Counted from the stretch's first letter, positions 18,612-29,970 are shown. The stretch is 64,000 nucleotides of DNA from UBA668 sp038234785 (GCA_038234785.1 JBBQTC010000007.1:1-64000); one strand, 5' to 3'. Translations and numbers: made by a program. The notes: generated from the letters alone by a model not told the origin.

Positions 18612-18660
18612 TTCATGTCATCTGCGGAGGCAGATTTTCAGCCTCCGGGGATGACATGAA
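18612..18660. repeat. Intergenic repeat family 2, element C
   Basis: A 49-bp palindrome lies between two convergent genes. Its outer arms TTCATGTCATC and GATGACATGAA are perfectly complementary over 11 bp. Inner arms GGAGGC and GCCTCC flank a 9-nt loop. The same 49-bp structure, 38 of 49 positions identical, recurs at 29971-30019. It may serve as a terminator or be a mobile palindromic repeat. Confidence 0.85.
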
Positions 18661-18695
18661 CGAAGTTCGTGGGGGTCTCCTGGGGTGCCGTCGCC

Positions 18696-19739
18696 CTAGG
18701 TGCCGAGGCCGACCAGCCACGACTGCACGTTCGCACCCAGCGCGTCGACGTCGTAGCCGCCCTCCTGGAGGACCACCGTGGGCAGGCCGAGTTGGCGGAC
18801 GACGTCGCCGCAGCGACCCATTCCTTCGGTGGTGACGGCGAGGTCGCAGATCGGATCGGTGATGAAGGTGTCGAGGCCGAGCGACACGATCAGCACGGAC
18901 GGGCCGAAGGCAGCGATCCGCTCGCAGGTGGCAGCGAGGGTCGCGACGTAGCGGCCGTCGTCGGCTCGGACCGGCATCGGGACGTTGATGTTGTGACCGA
19001 GTCCACGCCCGGTACCGGTCTCGTCGGCGTAGCCCATCGAATACGGGTACGCCCGCACCGGATCGCCGTGCAGTGACACGTATTGGACGTCGTCGCGATC
19101 GTAGAAGATCTGCTGGGTTCCGTTGCCGTGGTGGTAGTCCACGTCGAGCACGGTGACCTTTGATCCGGTGGTCGTGGCGATGTGGTGAGCGGTCACCGCC
19201 GCGTTGTTGAAGAAGCAGTAACCGCCGTACATCGACGAGGTCGCGTGATGACCCGGAGGGCGACACAGACCGTACGCGGCGCGCTCACCGTCGAGCACCA
19301 GTTGCGCCGTGCTGAGGGCCGAGTCGACCGCCGCCCGTGCAGCGATGTAGGTGCCCTCGGTGAGCGGGGTCGTGGTCTCGAAGCACCAGTACCCGAGACG
19401 ACCGTTGATCGACGCAGGCTCGCCACGCTCACCCATCTTGTCGCGAAGCGCCGGACGGTAGAAGACGTCAGGGACGACGTCGCGCACGCCGGGGTGCTCG
19501 GCCGCGAACAGCTGCCAGCCTTCCTCGAGGAAGCGCACCAGCCCACCCTCGTGCACCGCTTCGACCGGGGCCAGACCCCATTCGGTGGGAGTCGAGAACT
19601 CGAAACGGGCATCCGCCTGCAGCGTCTCCCGAATGGCCTCGGCGCGACCGATGTGCTCGAACGGGGAGTGCGCCGACGAGGTCTCGAACTCGACGTGCGG
19701 ATCATGACGGAGGTGGGTGGGGGTGTAGACGACCTTCAT
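18696..19739 (-). CDS. Histone deacetylase-family protein
   Basis: This 347-residue protein is a member of the arginase/deacetylase superfamily. It shows the zinc-hydrolase signatures RPPGHHATSSMYGGYCFFNNAAV and VLDVDYHHGNGTQQIFY, and a later GLDTFITDPI segment supplying the second aspartate. Bacterial members deacetylate acetylpolyamines or acetylated proteins. It starts one base after the stop of the acyl-AMP ligase gene upstream, so the two almost certainly form an operon. The pairing hints that the deacetylase may act on a product of, or regulate, the ligase pathway; this is inference. Confidence 0.9.
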   Translation of the reverse strand: MKVVYTPTHLRHDPHVEFETSSAHSPFEHIGRAEAIRETLQADARFEFSTPTEWGLAPVEAVHEGGLVRFLEEGWQLFAAEHPGVRDVVPDVFYRPALRDKMGERGEPASINGRLGYWCFETTTPLTEGTYIAARAAVDSALSTAQLVLDGERAAYGLCRPPGHHATSSMYGGYCFFNNAAVTAHHIATTTGSKVTVLDVDYHHGNGTQQIFYDRDDVQYVSLHGDPVRAYPYSMGYADETGTGRGLGHNINVPMPVRADDGRYVATLAATCERIAAFGPSVLIVSLGLDTFITDPICDLAVTTEGMGRCGDVVRQLGLPTVVLQEGGYDVDALGANVQSWLVGLGT

Positions 19740-19740
19740 C

Positions 19741-21441
19741 TCAGATCAGCTCCAGCTCATCGGCGAGGTACAGCTCGCGGCACTTGGCGCGCTGCAGCTT
19801 GCCCGAGGACGTCTTGGGGAGCGAACCGGGCCTGACCAGCATCACGTCGCGCGGCGGCAGCCCGCACACGTCGAGTGCCCGGTGGTGGATCTCGTGGCGC
19901 ACGACGTCGGGGTCGTCGGTGCGTACCTCCGCGACGACGACCACGCTCTCCTTGCCCTTGTAGCCCTCGACTCCGAACGCGATCACATTGCCGGCACGTA
20001 CCCCCTCCAGCACACCAACGGCACGCTCGATGTCCTCGGGGAACACGTTGCGACCGCCGACGATGATGACGTCCTTGATACGGCCGCACAGCACCAGCTC
20101 GCCGTCGACGAGATACGCAAGGTCGCCGGTGCACAGCCAATCGTCGCGGAACAGCGCCGCAGTGGCGTCGGGTCGCTTGTAGTACCCCGGCGTCACCGAG
20201 GTGCCGCGCAGCAACAGTTCGCCGACGTGTCGCTCCGGGAGTTCCTCGTACGTGTCGGGGTGGACGACCTTCATCTCCAGACCGGGGACGGCCTTGCCGA
20301 GCAACGGGAGACGGCGCACGTCGATCTCCTCGGTGGCCTCCGTGATGTCGAGCGGCTTGGCGACGCGATCCCGTTCGAGCACGATGCGATCGACCGAGTC
20401 GCACAGCAGACCACGATGGCGAACGGGGAACGCCCCACCGATCGCGACCTCGGCCATTCCGAACGCGGGGAACACGCTGCCAGGACGGAATCCGAACGGC
20501 TCCGCGGCGCGCACGAACGCCTCGACCGCGTTCGGGTCGACGGGCTCAGCGCCACTGAGAGCGAGCGTGAGCGACGACAGGTCGAGATGCTCCATCCGCC
20601 CCAGGGCTCGGGTGGCGAGCACCCATGCGAAGTTGGGTCCGGCCGTCGCCGTGCCGTGATGGTCGCTGATCCACTGCATCCAGTTGCCGGGCTTGGCGAG
20701 GAAGTCCTGTGGGGCCGCCTGCACCAACTGGACCCCGTTGGTCATCGGCAGCGACAGGAAGCCGACCAACCCCATGTCGTGGTACAGCGGCAGCCAACTG
20801 ACCATCACCTCGTCTCCGTCGAGCTCGGCCGCCTCGCAGGACGCATCGAGGTTGGCACGCAGCACCCGGTCGGGGATCATGACCCCCTTGGGCTCGCTGG
20901 TCGAGCCGCTGGTGTACTGCAAAATGACCAGTCGCTCGGGGTCGTACTCGGGCAGCTCGAGCCGTTCACCGCTGGGCACGCCTGCGGCTCCGGGAAGCAC
21001 TGCTGCCATCGGCTCGATCGGCGGATCGCCCGCGGCCGACTCGTAGAACGCGGCCAGCATGTCGTCGATCAGGATCAGCTTGGCGTCACCGTGGCGGATT
21101 CGGGCGCGTGTGCTCTCGACGAACGCCTCCAACGAACCCATCCGCATCGGCAACGGCAACACCATGCTGGCGACGCCGGCGAGCCAGCAGCCCTGGATGA
21201 TCGTGATCAGCGAGCGCGACGTGGGGCCGAGAATCGCGACGTGATCGCCGGGCATCAGTCCACGCGCTTGCAGCGCGGCGCCGACCACACGGGCTTCCTC
21301 GTGGACCTGCGCCCAGGACACGAACGGATCACCGTCGGCGGGCATGACGCTGGGTCCCACGAACTGCACGCCTGTCGGACGGTCGGCGGCAGCGATGATT
21401 CGGGAGACGATGGAGTCCGTGTCGGAGCGGAGACCTGACAT
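19741..21441 (-). CDS. Fatty acyl-AMP ligase-like adenylating enzyme
   Basis: This 566-residue member of the ANL adenylating superfamily has the ATP loop LQYTSGSTSEPKGVMI and WLPLYHDMGLVGFL. Both are closer to fatty acyl-AMP ligases (FAAL) than to acyl-CoA synthetases, which usually read YTSGTTG. The A8 hinge region CGRIKDVIIVGGRNVFPEDIE and the C-terminal lysine in LPKTSSGKLQRAK are present. The ATG at 21441 was preferred to one 19 codons upstream, which would use up the divergent promoter space. FAALs activate fatty acids for transfer to carrier proteins; no polyketide synthase is nearby. Confidence 0.85.
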   Translation of the reverse strand: MSGLRSDTDSIVSRIIAAADRPTGVQFVGPSVMPADGDPFVSWAQVHEEARVVGAALQARGLMPGDHVAILGPTSRSLITIIQGCWLAGVASMVLPLPMRMGSLEAFVESTRARIRHGDAKLILIDDMLAAFYESAAGDPPIEPMAAVLPGAAGVPSGERLELPEYDPERLVILQYTSGSTSEPKGVMIPDRVLRANLDASCEAAELDGDEVMVSWLPLYHDMGLVGFLSLPMTNGVQLVQAAPQDFLAKPGNWMQWISDHHGTATAGPNFAWVLATRALGRMEHLDLSSLTLALSGAEPVDPNAVEAFVRAAEPFGFRPGSVFPAFGMAEVAIGGAFPVRHRGLLCDSVDRIVLERDRVAKPLDITEATEEIDVRRLPLLGKAVPGLEMKVVHPDTYEELPERHVGELLLRGTSVTPGYYKRPDATAALFRDDWLCTGDLAYLVDGELVLCGRIKDVIIVGGRNVFPEDIERAVGVLEGVRAGNVIAFGVEGYKGKESVVVVAEVRTDDPDVVRHEIHHRALDVCGLPPRDVMLVRPGSLPKTSSGKLQRAKCRELYLADELELI

Positions 21442-21509
21442 GACCGACCACCGTAGTGCCACGTCGAACTCGCTGCGAGGTTCGCGGTTCACCGGCAAGA
21501 CTGGCTGTC

Positions 21510-22172
21510 ATGGCACACCTCGTCGACCTCAGCCACGTGATCACCGACGGACTGTCGACGTACCCGGGGCTGCCCGAACCACAGATCTTCGACCATCTGG
21601 ACAGGGCGGCTGCAGAGGTCGTCTATGGGCCGGGCGTCACCTTCCAGATCGGGATGATCACGATGTGCAGCAACACCGGCACCTACCTGGACACTCCGTT
21701 TCACCGATTCGCCGACGGTCACGACCTTGCCGGACTCCCGCTGGAGCGCGTCTCGGCCGTGGAGGGGGTGTGCATCGACTGTCGCAGCGAGCGAGTGATC
21801 GGACCCGCCGTGCTCGACGGGGTGGACGTGCGGAACAGGGCGGTGCTGTTCCTGACCGGACACGGTGACCACTTCGGCTCACCTGACTACCTGGTCGACC
21901 ACCCTCACCTCGCGGTGACCACTGCTCAGGCGCTGGTCGACGGCGGCGCCGCCTTGGCCGGCATCGACTCGCTGAACATCGACACGACGGAGGGTCCACT
22001 CGGGCAGGGCCGACCGGTGCACACCACTCTGCTCCGCGCCGGCGTGCCGATCGTGGAGCATCTCACCAACCTCGCCGCACTCCCCCGGACCGGTTTTCGG
22101 TTCACGGCCGTCCCACCAAAGGTGGCCGGGATGGGCACGTTCCCGGTGCGGGCACACGCGCTCATCGAGTGA
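21510..22172 (+). CDS. Cyclase family protein (kynurenine formamidase-like)
   Basis: This 220-residue protein has the cyclase/kynurenine-formamidase fold signature, beginning MAHLVDLSHVITDGLSTYPG. The metal-binding motif, usually H-x-GTH-x-D-x-P-x-H, reads NTGTYLDTPFH here. Two of the histidines are therefore replaced by Asn and Tyr, while the aspartate and last histidine remain. The start ATG is 68 bp from the divergent ligase gene. It may be an amide or lactone hydrolase of altered metal coordination; the substrate is unknown. Confidence 0.85.
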   Translation: MAHLVDLSHVITDGLSTYPGLPEPQIFDHLDRAAAEVVYGPGVTFQIGMITMCSNTGTYLDTPFHRFADGHDLAGLPLERVSAVEGVCIDCRSERVIGPAVLDGVDVRNRAVLFLTGHGDHFGSPDYLVDHPHLAVTTAQALVDGGAALAGIDSLNIDTTEGPLGQGRPVHTTLLRAGVPIVEHLTNLAALPRTGFRFTAVPPKVAGMGTFPVRAHALIE

Positions 22173-22176
22173 CCGG

Positions 22177-22637
22177 TCAGGGCTCATCGGCCGTGCCGAT
22201 GGTCCGTAGGACGTCGGCAGCGATCGCCTCGGGCCTCACCGTCATGGTGTCGAAGCGCAGGTCGTAGCGCCATCCGTCGTGGACGGCGAGCGACGCCGCC
22301 GCCCATCCGCCACCCACGTCGCCCCCTCGTTCCTCAGCGCGCGCAGGACGGTCGACTTCCCGGAGCTCGACGGCCCGTTGACGATGACCGCACGACCACC
22401 GGGGACCGGCACGAGCACTGGCGGACGGGCGATGACGTCGACCCACTCGACGATGCCGGTCTCGTTCGCCCCGAACACCACCCGCCACTCGTCGGCGCCC
22501 GATCGGGCGACGACGTCGACCCGCTCACCGTTGACCGCGAGCGACACCACCTCGAGATCCGACCGATCGCCGAGCACAGCGAGGCGATCAGCCACGAGCG
22601 AGGCGAACAGACGAGCTGCGACAGCGTCGGTGACCAC
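22177..22637 (-). pseudogene. Broken P-loop nucleotide kinase-like gene
   Basis: From a GTG at 22637 the minus strand encodes TDAVAARLFASLVADRLAVL and, later, a good P-loop NGPSSSGKSTVLRALRNEG. It then loses coding sense and stops at 22242. An overlapping frame picks up at once with VHDGWRYDLRFDTM and ends at 22177 with a helix like the C-terminus of small kinases (VRPEAIAADVLRTI). The lid and substrate region expected between the two parts is absent. A frameshift plus an internal deletion explains this best. It resembles chloramphenicol phosphotransferase or cytidylate kinase-like proteins. Confidence 0.6.
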
Positions 22638-22680
22638 CCGCCGAGCGTACGCGCTGGGCTCGTGTGAAAAGATCGACCGC

Positions 22681-24390
22681 ATGACGACATTGGCTGACAT
22701 TCGGTTCGACCGGTTCCCGCGCTTCGAGGAGCTGACCGAGTGGATGCGGGCGCTCGCCGCCGGGAGCAATGGTCTGGTCGAGCTCTCCAGCATCGGTCGG
22801 TCGCACGAGGGGCGCGACCTCTGGCTGGCCACGGTCACCAACCCGGCCACCGGTGCCCACGACGAGAAGCCCGCGCTGTGGATCGACGGCAACATCCATG
22901 CCTCCGAGCTCACCGCAGCGGCCGCGGCCATCCATCTGTTGCACACGCTGGTCACCCGTTACGGCGTCGACGACAAGGTCACCCGGGCGCTCGACCGCCG
23001 CACCTTCTACGTCGTTCCACGCGTCAATCCGGACGGCGCCGAACTGGCGCTCGCCGAGCTGCCCCGGATCGTTCGCTCGACCGTGAGGCCGTGGCCGCGA
23101 GCCGAGCAGCAGCCAGGGTTCGTGAGCGAGGACGTCGACCACGATGGTCGCCTGTTGCAGATGCGCGTCCGCGACCCGAACGGCACGTGGAAGCCGCTCG
23201 CCGCCCACCCTCGCCTCCTGGTGCCGCGCGAGCCCGACGAGGACGGTCCCGGCCCGTACTATCGCCTGCTCCGCGAGGGCACCATCGGCGACTACGACGG
23301 CGTGCTCATGCCTCCGGCACCGCTGCTCGCAGGCATCGACTCGAACCGCAACTTTCCGTTCGACTGGCGACGCCACCCCGCCATCCCCAGTCCGTCTGGC
23401 TCGGGTGACTTCCCGACCAGCGAGTCCGAGGTGCGGGCGGTCGTGCAGGCGGTGGTCGACCGACCCAACATCACCGGCTACCTCGCCTATCACACGTGGT
23501 CCGGGGTGCACCTGCGACCCTACGAGAACCAGTCCGATGACGCCCTTCCCACCGCCGACTTGCGCGTGTACCAGGCACTCGGCGAGCGGTTGACGGCCAT
23601 CACCGGCTACCCCTGCATCAGCGTGTACCACGGGTTCCGCTACGACCCGAAGGACGTCATCACCGGCACCGGCAGTGGCTGGGCGTACGACCAGCAGGGC
23701 CTCATCGCGTGGACGACCGAGTTCTGGAACCCGCTGCGCGCCGCCGGGCTCACCGATGTCCATCCGATCGAGTGGTACGTCGACCACCCGCTCGACGACG
23801 AGCTCCAGTTGTTGTCGTGGGTCGAGGATCATGCCCCCGACGGCTACATCGACTGGTACGAGTTCGACCACCCCCAGCTTGGAACGGTGGAGCTCGGCGG
23901 ATGGAACAACGCGGCGATCTTCCGCAACCCGCCGATGTCGATGCTCGAGGCCGAGATCGCCCCGCACACGACGGCCATGATCTTCCACGCGCTGATCGCC
24001 CCCGAACTGCGGCTGCACTCCACCGATGTCGTCGCCCTCGGCGAGGGCAGCTGGCGGGTGCGGATGGTCGTCGAGAACGCAGGATGGCTCCCCACCAACG
24101 TGACGGTGAAGGCGATCGAGCGCAAGGTCGCCCAGCCCGTGGAAGCGACCATCGAGCTTCCCGACGGGGTCACACTCGCCGCCGGCACGGCCCGCGTCGA
24201 CCTGGGGCACCTTGCCGGCCGGGTCGGGAAGACGTCGAGCATCGGCGTGTTCGGCGGCCAGAACGACCTGACCTCCGATCGGGCCAAGGCCGAATGGGTG
24301 GTCACCGGGCCGGTCGGCAGCGAGGTGCGGTTGACCGCCGGGACCCCACGAGCAGGGTCCGTCCGGGCTGTCGTCACCCTCTCCTCCTGA
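22681..24390 (+). CDS. M14 family zinc carboxypeptidase
   Basis: This 569-residue protein is a metallocarboxypeptidase. Zinc ligands are seen as H72 and E75 in NIHASEL and H271 in AYHTWSG. The substrate carboxylate-binding pair lies in SNRNFP (near residues 220-225), and the general-base glutamate is E347 in TTEFWNP. The C-terminal 120 residues form a beta-rich domain. No signal peptide is visible, so it is probably cytoplasmic. The ATG at 22681 is 43 bp from the divergent kinase remnant. The specificity is unknown. Confidence 0.9.
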   Translation: MTTLADIRFDRFPRFEELTEWMRALAAGSNGLVELSSIGRSHEGRDLWLATVTNPATGAHDEKPALWIDGNIHASELTAAAAAIHLLHTLVTRYGVDDKVTRALDRRTFYVVPRVNPDGAELALAELPRIVRSTVRPWPRAEQQPGFVSEDVDHDGRLLQMRVRDPNGTWKPLAAHPRLLVPREPDEDGPGPYYRLLREGTIGDYDGVLMPPAPLLAGIDSNRNFPFDWRRHPAIPSPSGSGDFPTSESEVRAVVQAVVDRPNITGYLAYHTWSGVHLRPYENQSDDALPTADLRVYQALGERLTAITGYPCISVYHGFRYDPKDVITGTGSGWAYDQQGLIAWTTEFWNPLRAAGLTDVHPIEWYVDHPLDDELQLLSWVEDHAPDGYIDWYEFDHPQLGTVELGGWNNAAIFRNPPMSMLEAEIAPHTTAMIFHALIAPELRLHSTDVVALGEGSWRVRMVVENAGWLPTNVTVKAIERKVAQPVEATIELPDGVTLAAGTARVDLGHLAGRVGKTSSIGVFGGQNDLTSDRAKAEWVVTGPVGSEVRLTAGTPRAGSVRAVVTLSS

Positions 24391-24396
24391 CACTCG

Positions 24397-24479
24397 CTCG
24401 ACCTGGACAGCGATCTTCTCGGAAACCGGGAAGATTCGTTCCCAGAAGCCGAGTTGGGAAGATCGCTGTCCAGAATCCG
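24397..24479. repeat. Intergenic repeat family 1, element B
   Basis: Three copies of the family 1 motif lie between the peptidase and leuS: one direct (24397-24422) and two inverted (24426-24451 and 24454-24479). The outer copies can pair through 13-bp arms (ACAGCGATCTTC with GAAGATCGCTGT as core). The middle copy shares 22 of 26 positions with 14574-14599 of element A. The spacing of about 28 bp between copies is the same as in element A. Confidence 0.8.
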
Positions 24480-24539
24480 AACGTCCGGCAACAATGAACG
24501 GGGGCGCGAGGCGGGTCGACTCGTAGAATCGGGTGCGCT

Positions 24540-27359
<2,820 letters not shown>

Positions 27360-27377
27360 CAGCGACCGAGACCGACC

Positions 27378-27653
27378 TCAGGCGAGCTTCAGGAACAGCT
27401 TCTCGACCTCGTCGGCATCGAACCCGGCCGCCGCAGCGCCGTCCGGGTCCTGCAGACACGTGGCCATGCCGGCCGCGAGCAGCTTGAACCCCACCTGGTC
27501 GAGTGCCTTTCCGGCCGCCGAGAGCTGGGTGACGATGTCGCGACACTCACGGTTGTCGCGCAGCATGGCCTGCACGCCGCGCACCTGGCCCTCGACGCGG
27601 GCGAGGCGACGCAGCAGATCGGCCGTGGTGTCCTCAGGCAATTCCATCGCCAC
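27378..27653 (-). CDS. CsoR/CstR-family (DUF156) repressor
   Basis: This 91-residue all-helical repressor contains the DUF156 core LLRRLARVEGQVRGVQAMLRDNRECRDIVTQL. The copper site of CsoR is Cys-His-Cys. Here the two cysteines remain (C37 and C66) but the histidine position is glycine (G62 in LLAAGMATC). That matches persulfide sensors of the CstR type better than copper sensors, although the ligand is unproven. The GTG at 27653 has AGGGGG six bases upstream. Those Gs belong to the operator-like palindrome at 27657-27672. It is the second gene after the MmpL gene. Confidence 0.88.
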   Translation of the reverse strand: MAMELPEDTTADLLRRLARVEGQVRGVQAMLRDNRECRDIVTQLSAAGKALDQVGFKLLAAGMATCLQDPDGAAAAGFDADEVEKLFLKLA

Positions 27654-27656
27654 AGC

Positions 27657-27672
27657 ATACCCCCTGGGGTGT
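27657..27672 (-). promoter_or_regulatory. CsoR/CstR-type operator upstream of the repressor gene
   Basis: The quasi-palindrome ATACCCCCTGGGGTGT is adjacent to the repressor start. It matches, 15 of 16 positions in reverse orientation, the site at 29933-29948 before the MmpL gene. CsoR-family operators are C-run/G-run palindromes of this sort. The site lies between mmpL and the repressor, so it could give the repressor its own autoregulated transcript. Confidence 0.75.
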
Positions 27673-27708
27673 CATCGTGCCGTTCATCGTGTCGTGCATC
27701 GTGTCGTG
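27673..27708. repeat. 12-bp tandem repeat, three copies
   Basis: Three head-to-tail 12-mers lie between the MmpL stop and the repressor operator: CATCGTGCCGTT followed by two identical CATCGTGTCGTG. A partial fourth copy runs into the stop codon region. They lie in untranslated spacer. Confidence 0.85.
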
Positions 27709-27710
27709 CA

Positions 27711-29888
27711 TCAGTGCGTGAACGACACGTTGGGCAGCACCTTGCCCAACCAACGGGGCAGGTACCAGTTGCGCTCACCGAGCAGGGACATGGTCGCCGG
27801 AACGACGAGGACCCGGACCACGGTGGCGTCGAGCAGCACCGCGAGGGCCAGGGTGATGCCCAACTCGGTCGGTGGAATGGGACCGGTCACGCCGAACGCG
27901 ACGAACACCACGATCATGATCAGGGCTGCGTTGGTGATCGGTCGCCCGGTCCGGGCGATGCCTTCGCGGACCGCCACGTTGGTGTCGCCGGTCGCCTCGT
28001 AGCGCTCCCGGATCGCTGCCAACAGGAACAACTGGTAGTCCATCGACAGCCCGAACAGCAGGGCGAAGAAGAACAACGGCGCCCACGCGTCGATGAAGCC
28101 CTGGGGATGGATGCCGATCAGGCCGGCGCCGAACCCGTGCTGGAAGACCAGCGTCGCGAACCCGAACGCTGCGCCGACGGTGAGCAGGTTCATCGCCACC
28201 GAGAAGAGCGCGATCACGAGACTGCGGAACACGATCAGCAGCAGCATGAACGCCACCAGGAGGATCAGGGCGATCGCCAGCGGCGCCTTGCTCGTGAGCA
28301 GTTCGGCGAGGTCGTGGTTCTGCGACGCAGGACCACCCACTTGTGCCGAGGGCGCCACCGTTGCCGTGGCGGCACGAAGGTCGGCGACCATCGTGCCCGT
28401 CGCACGGTCGTCGACCGCGGTGGATCCGATGACGCGGACGACCACTCGGCCGGTCGCTGCCGGCTCGCTCACCACCCTGGCGTCGATCACACCCTTGACG
28501 GCGAGCGCCGCATCGACGACCTTGGCGGCTTCCGGCGCGTCGACCGTGACCAGCACCGGCGCCGCCGCGCCAGGACCGAAGGCAGCGATCATCGTCTCGT
28601 AGCCGTCTCGACTGGTGCGGCCCTCGTCCACCACGCGGGGCCCGGGCATCCCGAGCTGCATCCCCAACGCCGGTGCAGCGAGGGCGAGCAGCAGCAGCAC
28701 ACCGACGCCCAGCGTGAGTGCCGGGCGGCGCAAGGATGCAGCGGTGACCTTGGCCCATCGACTCTCGGCCGCGATGTCGGGATCTTCGGTGTCGTGCGGG
28801 TGCGGGTTCGACCTGGTGCGCAGCACGCGGTCGCCGAGCGCCATCAGGACCGCCGGCAGGAGGGTCAAGGACGCGATCGCGACCGCCACGACGGACAGGA
28901 TCATCCCCAGCGCCATCGAACGGAACACCATGACCGGCACCACGAACACGGCAGCGAGCGAGAAGACGACGGTGAGGGCGGACAGGAACACGGCCTTACC
29001 GGCGGTGCTGAGCGTGTTGGCGATGCCGTCGATCGCGTCGGCACCCTCTGCGCGTTCCTCGCGGTAGCGGCTGACGATGAACAGGCTGTAGTCGATGCCG
29101 ACTGCGAGGCCGATCATCATCGAGAAGTTCATCGACCAGACCGAGACCGGCATCTGGACGCCCAGCAGGTGCAACGAGGCGAAGCCGACGGCGATGCCGG
29201 CGACGGCGAGCAGCAGGGGAAGTCCGGCGGCGACGAGACTGCCGAACGCGAACAGGAGCAGGATCACGCTGGGCAACCCGGACAGCAGCTCGGCCTTGTG
29301 GAGCGCCTCTTCGTTGCTGCGGTTGAAGTCACTCCACACGGCCCATTCACCGGTGACGTTCACCGTCACGCCGTCGGTGAACTGCAGGCCACCGACGAAG
29401 TCGCCGACCTTGCCGGCGGACTCCGGCAACTGCGCGTCCTCTTCGGCCTGGAGTGCCACCGGCACGAGCGCGGTGCGCCCGTCTGCACCCATCAATCCGG
29501 CCTCGGCCGGCATGGTCCGCGGGTCGACCACGCCGGCGGCCCCTGGCGCATCCGCCAATGACGCAACCAGCTTGTCGAGCTGCGTGGGATCGTCGGCGAG
29601 CGGAGTGTCCTGCTGGAACACGACGTACGCCGCTTCCGCCCCCATCGTCGGGAAGTCACGACGAAGCTCGTCGCGCACCATCTGCGACGTCGTCCCCTGT
29701 GCTTCCCATCCGGCACCGGAGAGAGCGCCGTTGAGCGTCACGGCCAGGGGGGCCGCTCCGATCACGATGACGGCCCACACGATCATCACCAACCGGCGAT
29801 GGGTGGCGCTGAACCGCGCGATGCGTGCGAGCAGGCCGGGTGTGCCGGTGTGGTGATGTCCACGCTCGAGGTCGGGATGCGGCTGCAT
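27711..29888 (-). CDS. MmpL/RND-family membrane transporter
   Basis: The 725-residue protein has the two-fold MMPL layout. A first membrane helix (MIVWAVIVIGAAPLAVTL) is followed by an extracytoplasmic loop, then clusters of five to six helices around residues 200-360 and again around 530-700. The conserved GLAVGIDYSLFIVSRYREE and LLFGLSMDYQLFLLAAIRERYE segments carry the charged residues of the proton relay. Such proteins export lipids, siderophores or drugs. No periplasmic partner is nearby. Two operator-like sites upstream (29908-29948) and the CsoR-like gene downstream suggest control by that repressor. Confidence 0.9.
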   Translation of the reverse strand: MQPHPDLERGHHHTGTPGLLARIARFSATHRRLVMIVWAVIVIGAAPLAVTLNGALSGAGWEAQGTTSQMVRDELRRDFPTMGAEAAYVVFQQDTPLADDPTQLDKLVASLADAPGAAGVVDPRTMPAEAGLMGADGRTALVPVALQAEEDAQLPESAGKVGDFVGGLQFTDGVTVNVTGEWAVWSDFNRSNEEALHKAELLSGLPSVILLLFAFGSLVAAGLPLLLAVAGIAVGFASLHLLGVQMPVSVWSMNFSMMIGLAVGIDYSLFIVSRYREERAEGADAIDGIANTLSTAGKAVFLSALTVVFSLAAVFVVPVMVFRSMALGMILSVVAVAIASLTLLPAVLMALGDRVLRTRSNPHPHDTEDPDIAAESRWAKVTAASLRRPALTLGVGVLLLLALAAPALGMQLGMPGPRVVDEGRTSRDGYETMIAAFGPGAAAPVLVTVDAPEAAKVVDAALAVKGVIDARVVSEPAATGRVVVRVIGSTAVDDRATGTMVADLRAATATVAPSAQVGGPASQNHDLAELLTSKAPLAIALILLVAFMLLLIVFRSLVIALFSVAMNLLTVGAAFGFATLVFQHGFGAGLIGIHPQGFIDAWAPLFFFALLFGLSMDYQLFLLAAIRERYEATGDTNVAVREGIARTGRPITNAALIMIVVFVAFGVTGPIPPTELGITLALAVLLDATVVRVLVVPATMSLLGERNWYLPRWLGKVLPNVSFTH

Positions 29889-29907
29889 GATGGGGAAGAA
29901 CCTTTCG

Positions 29908-29948
29908 ATACCGGTTGGGGTATCGAGAAGCTATACCCCAGGGGGTAT
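29908..29948 (-). promoter_or_regulatory. Tandem CsoR/CstR-type operators before mmpL
   Basis: Two 16-bp palindromes lie just upstream of the MmpL start. ATACCGGTTGGGGTAT (29908-29923) is weaker, and ATACCCCAGGGGGTAT (29933-29948) is nearly perfect. They are spaced 25 bp start to start. The second is the reverse complement, bar one base, of the site before the repressor gene. Regulation by the repressor at 27378-27653 is inferred. Confidence 0.8.
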
Positions 29949-29970
29949 CTCTCACAACCCGCGCCACCAC

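Noticed and set aside
18613..18660. Small peptides reading MSSAEADFQPPGMT or MSSPEAENLPPQMT on either strand.
   Set aside because: They are translations of the palindromic repeat itself; the same peptide-like string appears at 29971-30019 for the same reason.
22177..22637. Programmed frameshifting in the kinase-like gene.
   Set aside because: No slippery heptamer or pseudoknot is evident at the frame change, and the middle of the domain is missing, so decay fits better.
27378..27653. A copper-sensing CsoR.
   Set aside because: The histidine ligand of the Cys-His-Cys site is glycine, and no copper exporter or chaperone is adjacent.
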